From Pseudomonas jessenii (lineage in GTDB: Bacteria; Pseudomonadota; Gammaproteobacteria; Pseudomonadales; Pseudomonadaceae), in NCBI RefSeq assembly GCF_002236115.1, contig NZ_NIWT01000002.1, positions 744,001-808,000 on the forward strand: a DNA stretch of 64,000 bases, read 5' to 3'. How positions within the stretch are numbered: the stretch's first letter is position 1; each line of letters begins with the position of its first letter. This document shows positions 60,623-64,000 of the stretch, one piece after another. Made by a program: the position numbers and the translations under genes. The notes beneath the pieces were generated by a model. It had not been told where the DNA came from. It did not search any database and was given only the letters and a program-made list of their open reading frames with translations.

Positions 60623-60725
60623 GGCTTGGTACTCCATATGGCCGCTCATTAGGCCTCGGGCTTTGTCGCCGGCTGGCACAGCTGCACAGCGACGCCACAT
60701 TTTCCCTTAGAGGATGATTGCGCAC

Positions 60726-61487
60726 ATGTACAAATTGACTGTTGAAGAACTGCACAAGAGTTACGGTAACCACGAAGTACTCAAGGGCGTATCTCTGAAA
60801 GCCAAAACTGGTGATGTGATCAGTTTGATCGGCGCCAGTGGGTCAGGCAAAAGTACCTTCCTGCGCTGCATCAACTTTCTCGAAACACCCAATGACGGAG
60901 CCATGAGCCTGGACGGCAAGCAGATTCGCATGGTCAAAAAACATCATGGCATGCAGGTGGCCGATGCCGCTGAGTTGCAAAGGCTGCGCACCCGTCTAGC
61001 CATGGTCTTCCAGCACTTCAATCTGTGGGGCCACATGACCGTTCTGGAAAACATCACGATGGCCCCGCGCAGGGTGCTGGGTGTCAGCAAAAAAGATGCT
61101 GAAGATCGTGCCCGACGTTATCTGGACAAGGTGGGGCTGCCAGCGCGTGTTGCGGAGCAGTTTCCAGCATTTCTCTCTGGCGGTCAGCAACAGCGAGTGG
61201 CGATTGCACGAGCATTAGCGATGGAGCCGGAGGTTCTGCTGTTCGACGAACCGACGTCGGCGCTGGATCCGGAACTGGTGGGCGAAGTACTAAAGGTGAT
61301 TCAGGGCCTGGCCGAAGAAGGCCGGACCATGATCATGGTGACCCACGAAATGAGCTTTGCCCGCAAGGTGTCGAGCCAGTTACTGTTTCTGCATCAAGGC
61401 CGAGTCGAGGAGCAGGGTGGGGCAGAGATTCTGGATAATCCACGCAGCGAGCGCCTTCAACAATTTCTGTCTAATGGACTGAAGTGA
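60726..61487 (+). CDS. Polar amino-acid ABC ATPase (HisP-like)
   Basis: A 253-residue ATPase: Walker A GASGSGKST, the HisP-type insert KQIRMVKKHHGMQVAD, FQHFNLWGHMTVLENI, LSGGQQQRV, LLFDEPTSALDPELVGEVL and switch His in VTHEMSF. The insert is specific to histidine/lysine/arginine importers. The ATG at 60726 has AGAGGA upstream. It completes a basic amino-acid importer. Confidence 0.92.
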   Translation: MYKLTVEELHKSYGNHEVLKGVSLKAKTGDVISLIGASGSGKSTFLRCINFLETPNDGAMSLDGKQIRMVKKHHGMQVADAAELQRLRTRLAMVFQHFNLWGHMTVLENITMAPRRVLGVSKKDAEDRARRYLDKVGLPARVAEQFPAFLSGGQQQRVAIARALAMEPEVLLFDEPTSALDPELVGEVLKVIQGLAEEGRTMIMVTHEMSFARKVSSQLLFLHQGRVEEQGGAEILDNPRSERLQQFLSNGLK

Positions 61488-61499
61488 ATAGAGTCAACA

Positions 61500-61997
61500 A
61501 TGAAAAGGAAGGAAAAAAATCCCGATTTTTCACGAACATTGGGGCGTATTGATGAGGCTATCATTGACGTATTACGCCATGACGGGCGCATCACGTACCA
61601 GAAACTAGCAACACTTGTGCACCTGACCGCAAGCCCTTGCCAGGAACGCGTACGCAAGTTGGAGAGGCTAGGGGTGATTCGCGGTTATGGTGCGTTCATC
61701 GATGTGCAAAAGGTCTCACCGGGATTGTCACTACAGGTATTGGTCGCTATATCGAGCCAGAATCGGCGCACTGCACAAAAAGCCTTCGAAGCATGTGTAG
61801 ATAGCTGTTCTCAGGTTTTGGAATGCCATCTTATCAGTGGTCCGTTCGACTACAGCCTGCGTATGCACTGTACAGATATGAAGCACTATCGTGCGCTTAC
61901 GGAAGTTTGGTTGGAGAATGAGGACCTGTGTATCGACAAACTGGTTGCCTACCCTGAATTGGCTGTTGTTAAACATTCGTCCACACACCACGACTAG
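61500..61997 (+). CDS. Lrp/AsnC-family regulator (2)
   Basis: A 165-residue protein with a helix-turn-helix (RIDEAIIDVLRHDGRITYQKLATLVHLTASPCQERVRKLERLGVIRGYGAFID) and a RAM domain. It starts 12 bp after the ATPase gene. The two Lrp proteins are clearly different in sequence, so each may read a different amino acid or stage. It probably regulates the importer operon it ends. Confidence 0.88.
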   Translation: MKRKEKNPDFSRTLGRIDEAIIDVLRHDGRITYQKLATLVHLTASPCQERVRKLERLGVIRGYGAFIDVQKVSPGLSLQVLVAISSQNRRTAQKAFEACVDSCSQVLECHLISGPFDYSLRMHCTDMKHYRALTEVWLENEDLCIDKLVAYPELAVVKHSSTHHD

Positions 61998-62112
61998 CGG
62001 TGTAGTGTAAAAGATACGGGCTACGCATGAGATGAGCTGGCGCAGGTCTTAAAGGCCTGCCGTTGGAGTTAAATAATAAAAACAGAAATTTTTAATCTCG
62101 GGTAAATTTCCA

Positions 62113-64000
62113 ATGACTGTCCACTTAAGGTTCAGCCACAAAGTTCTGCTCGCCGCATCGCTCGTAGTCATTGCAGCATTCTCATTATTCACACTATACA
62201 ACGATTATTTTCAGCGTGACGCTATACATACAAACCTCGAAAGCCACCTTGAGGGGATGAGCAAAATTGCTGCAAGCAATGTTCAGGCTTGGCTGTCTGG
62301 ACGTGTTTTGCTAATAGACACCGTCGCTCAGACTGTTGCCAACGACAATACGCCGGACAGTGTGGTGCGCCTGCTGGAACAGAAGACGCTGCTTTCAACA
62401 TTTAACTTCACCTATCTTGGGGGTATCGACGGCAGCTTTGCGATGCGACCAAAAGACGAATTGCCCGCCGATTATGACCCGCGTACCCGGCCTTGGTACA
62501 AGGATGCTTTGGCAGCTGGTGGTACGACTTTGACTGAGCCGTACCTGGATGCATCCACTGGCCAGTTGATGATGACCATCGCTACTCCGGTTCACCATGG
62601 AAACCAACCTCTCGGTGTGGTCGGTGGTGACCTGACTTTGGATACCCTGGCGAAAATTGTCAGTTCGCTCGATCTGGGCGGCATCGGTTATGCCTTCCTG
62701 GTCAGTGCCGACGGCAAGATACTTGCTCACCCGGATAAAGACTTGGTGATGAAAAATCTTATCGATATCTATCCGCAAGACACACCCGCTATCAGCACCC
62801 ATTTCAGTGAGCCTGAGCAGGCGGGTGTTCCTTATATTCTGATGTTCTCGCCGATCAAGGGGCTGCCCTCGGTCAACTGGTATATCGGTTTGTCCATCGA
62901 CAAGAAAAAAGCCTATCAGGCGTTAGGCGATTTCCGCGCTTCAGCTATTTTCGCCACTCTGATTGCCGTGCTAATCACGTTGCTTCTGCTGGGCATACTA
63001 ATCCGCGTACTGATGCAACCTCTGAGGTTAATGGGCAAAGCCATGCGCGATATAGCCCATGGGGAGGGGGACCTGACCCGACGTTTGGCCGTGCATTCTC
63101 AAGATGAGTTTGGAGAATTGGCCTGCGACTTCAACCTTTTCGTGGAGCGAATCCAACATTCAATACGCGAAGTCTCATCAGCGACCGAACAAGTCAACGA
63201 AGTGGCAAAGCGAGTGATGCTTGCCTCCAGCTCATCCATAGCAAACTCCGACCAACAGGCCAATCGCACCAACAGCATTGCAGCAGCGATCAACGAGTTG
63301 GGTGCAGCCGCTCAGGAAATCGCGTGTAATGCCGGTGATGCCTCACTTCAGGCGTCAGATGCACGCCTTCAGGCTGAGGGTGGCCGGCAAGTGGTAGCTC
63401 AGACGATCAACGCCATGAACGAGTTGTCAGGAAAAATTCGTGCATCCTGCAGCAACATAGAGACGCTGAATGGTAAGACGGTGAGCATTGGTCGGATCCT
63501 TGAAGTGATCAAGGGCATTTCCGAACAGACCAACCTACTAGCGCTCAACGCCGCTATCGAGGCTGCGCGCGCGGGCGAGGCAGGTCGCGGTTTCGCTGTG
63601 GTGGCGGATGAAGTACGCAGTCTTGCCTACCGCACTCAGACATCGGCACAAGAAATTCATACGATGATTGAGGAGCTTCAGGTCGGCGCTCGTGAGGCGG
63701 TTTGCACTATGAGCGAAAGCGAGCGCTATAGCCATGAAGGTGTGGTTATCGCCAACCAGGCTGGCGAGCGACTAGGGAGCGTTACTCAGCGTATTGGCGA
63801 AATTGATGGCATAAATCAGTCTGTAGCCACTGCTACTGAAGAGCAGACCGCTGTAATCGACTCGTTGAATATGGACATCACCGAGATCAAATCCCTCAAC
63901 CAAGAAGGCGTGGAGAATCTCCAGGCCACCTTGCTCGCCTGTGATGACCTTGAGCAACAAGCCAGCCGACTCAAACATCTGGTGGATAGCTTCCGTACTT
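62113..64000 (+). CDS. Methyl-accepting chemotaxis protein with dCache sensor, C-terminal end cut by window edge
   Basis: 629 residues are visible and no stop is reached; the last residues, LVDSFRT, are typical of the very C-terminus, so only a few are missing. A signal anchor (about 10-30), a dCache_1 sensor (about 35-280) with the amino-acid-binding motif [10 protein letters not shown]...[11 protein letters not shown]2, HAMP ([20 protein letters not shown]) and signalling tip ([36 protein letters not shown]) follow in order. dCache motifs of this type bind L-amino acids, as in PctA. Beside the importer it may direct cells toward canavanine-rich exudate. Confidence 0.9.
   Translation, partial: MTVHLRFSHKVLLAASLVVIAAFSLFTLYNDYFQRDAIHTNLESHLEGMSKIAASNVQAWLSGRVLLIDTVAQTVANDNTPDSVVRLLEQKTLLSTFNFTYLGGIDGSFAMRPKDELPADYDPRTRPWYKDALAAGGTTLTEPYLDASTGQLMMTIATPVHHGNQPLGVVGGDLTLDTLAKIVSSLDLGGIGYAFLVSADGKILAHPDKDLVMKNLIDIYPQDTPAISTHFSEPEQAGVPYILMFSPIKGLPSVNWYIGLSIDKKKAYQALGDFRASAIFATLIAVLITLLLLGILIRVLMQPLRLMGKAMRDIAHGEGDLTRRLAVHSQDEFGELACDFNLFVERIQHSIREVSSATEQVNEVAKRVMLASSSSIANSDQQANRTNSIAAAINELGAAAQEIACNAGDASLQASDARLQAEGGRQVVAQTINAMNELSGKIRASCSNIETLNGKTVSIGRILEVIKGISEQTNLLALNAAIEAARAGEAGRGFAVVADEVRSLAYRTQTSAQEIHTMIEELQVGAREAVCTMSESERYSHEGVVIANQAGERLGSVTQRIGEIDGINQSVATATEEQTAVIDSLNMDITEIKSLNQEGVENLQATLLACDDLEQQASRLKHLVDSFRT

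Noticed and set aside
1..64000. tRNA, rRNA, CRISPR arrays or intact insertion sequences
   Set aside because: No tRNA T-loop pattern, no regularly spaced repeats and no intact transposase frame were seen; only the recombinase fragment at 33562 points to mobile DNA.

Overview
The window reads as an accessory stretch of a Pseudomonas chromosome, most likely the P. fluorescens lineage. Evidence: Pseudomonas-type split hpaG1/hpaG2 genes, a REP-type inverted repeat pair (44409-44464), the DUF1302-DUF1329-YCF48-MMPL gene set, and abundant solute-uptake and catabolic genes. No rRNA, tRNA or CRISPR array was seen. Assignments rest on reading motifs and gene order by eye, with no database search.

Region 1 (1-7721): the homoprotocatechuate meta-cleavage operon (hpaG1-G2-E-D-F-X-H, minus strand, last gene cut by the left edge), with divergent regulators hpaA (AraC) and hpaR (MarR). 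Palindromes in the divergent promoter are probable HpaR operators.

Region 2 (7781-28741): an aromatic-acid catabolic mosaic. A MarR regulator diverges from a phthalate-type Rieske oxygenase and its reductase. Then follow a leaderless binding-protein-fold protein (possibly a decarboxylase), two fumarylacetoacetase-family hydrolases, a hotdog thioesterase, a cupin, a BKACE (DUF849) enzyme, a TetR repressor, a two-domain extradiol dioxygenase, an orphan Rieske ferredoxin, a SphA-like outer-membrane protein, the DUF1302/DUF1329/YCF48/MMPL export module and a chemoreceptor. A short motif, ACGGTACGT and close variants, recurs in front of several of these genes and probably marks the TetR regulon. 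The substrate is not identified.

Region 3 (28742-34654): a LysR pseudogene, then a minus-strand group (LuxR regulator, MFS transporter, DUF2783 protein, FAD monooxygenase). It ends in a perfect 21-bp hairpin and the fused remnants of a tyrosine recombinase and an MFS gene, a recombination scar.

Region 4 (35014-44371): an HTH regulator, a complete peptide-type ABC importer, a NylB-like serine hydrolase (6-aminohexanoate-dimer hydrolase family) and a porin: a self-contained system for taking up and hydrolysing an unknown amide or ester.

Region 5 (44717-64000): begins at a breakpoint inside a truncated gcvA-like LysR gene and fits a locus for using L-canavanine. It holds a LysE exporter, an XRE-cupin regulator, a B3/4-domain protein matching CtdA (canavanyl-tRNA(Arg) deacylase), a DapA-like enzyme, a PaiB-like protein, a DinB protein, a threonine-synthase homologue lacking its PLP lysine, two Lrp regulators, homoserine dehydrogenase, an aldehyde dehydrogenase, an amino-acid permease, a PLP gamma-lyase, a Gdx-type guanidinium exporter, a polar amino-acid ABC importer and a dCache chemoreceptor cut by the right edge. 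Proposed flow: canavanine is imported, cleaved to homoserine and hydroxyguanidine, homoserine is oxidised through aspartate semialdehyde to aspartate, guanidine-type waste is exported, and CtdA prevents misincorporation into protein.
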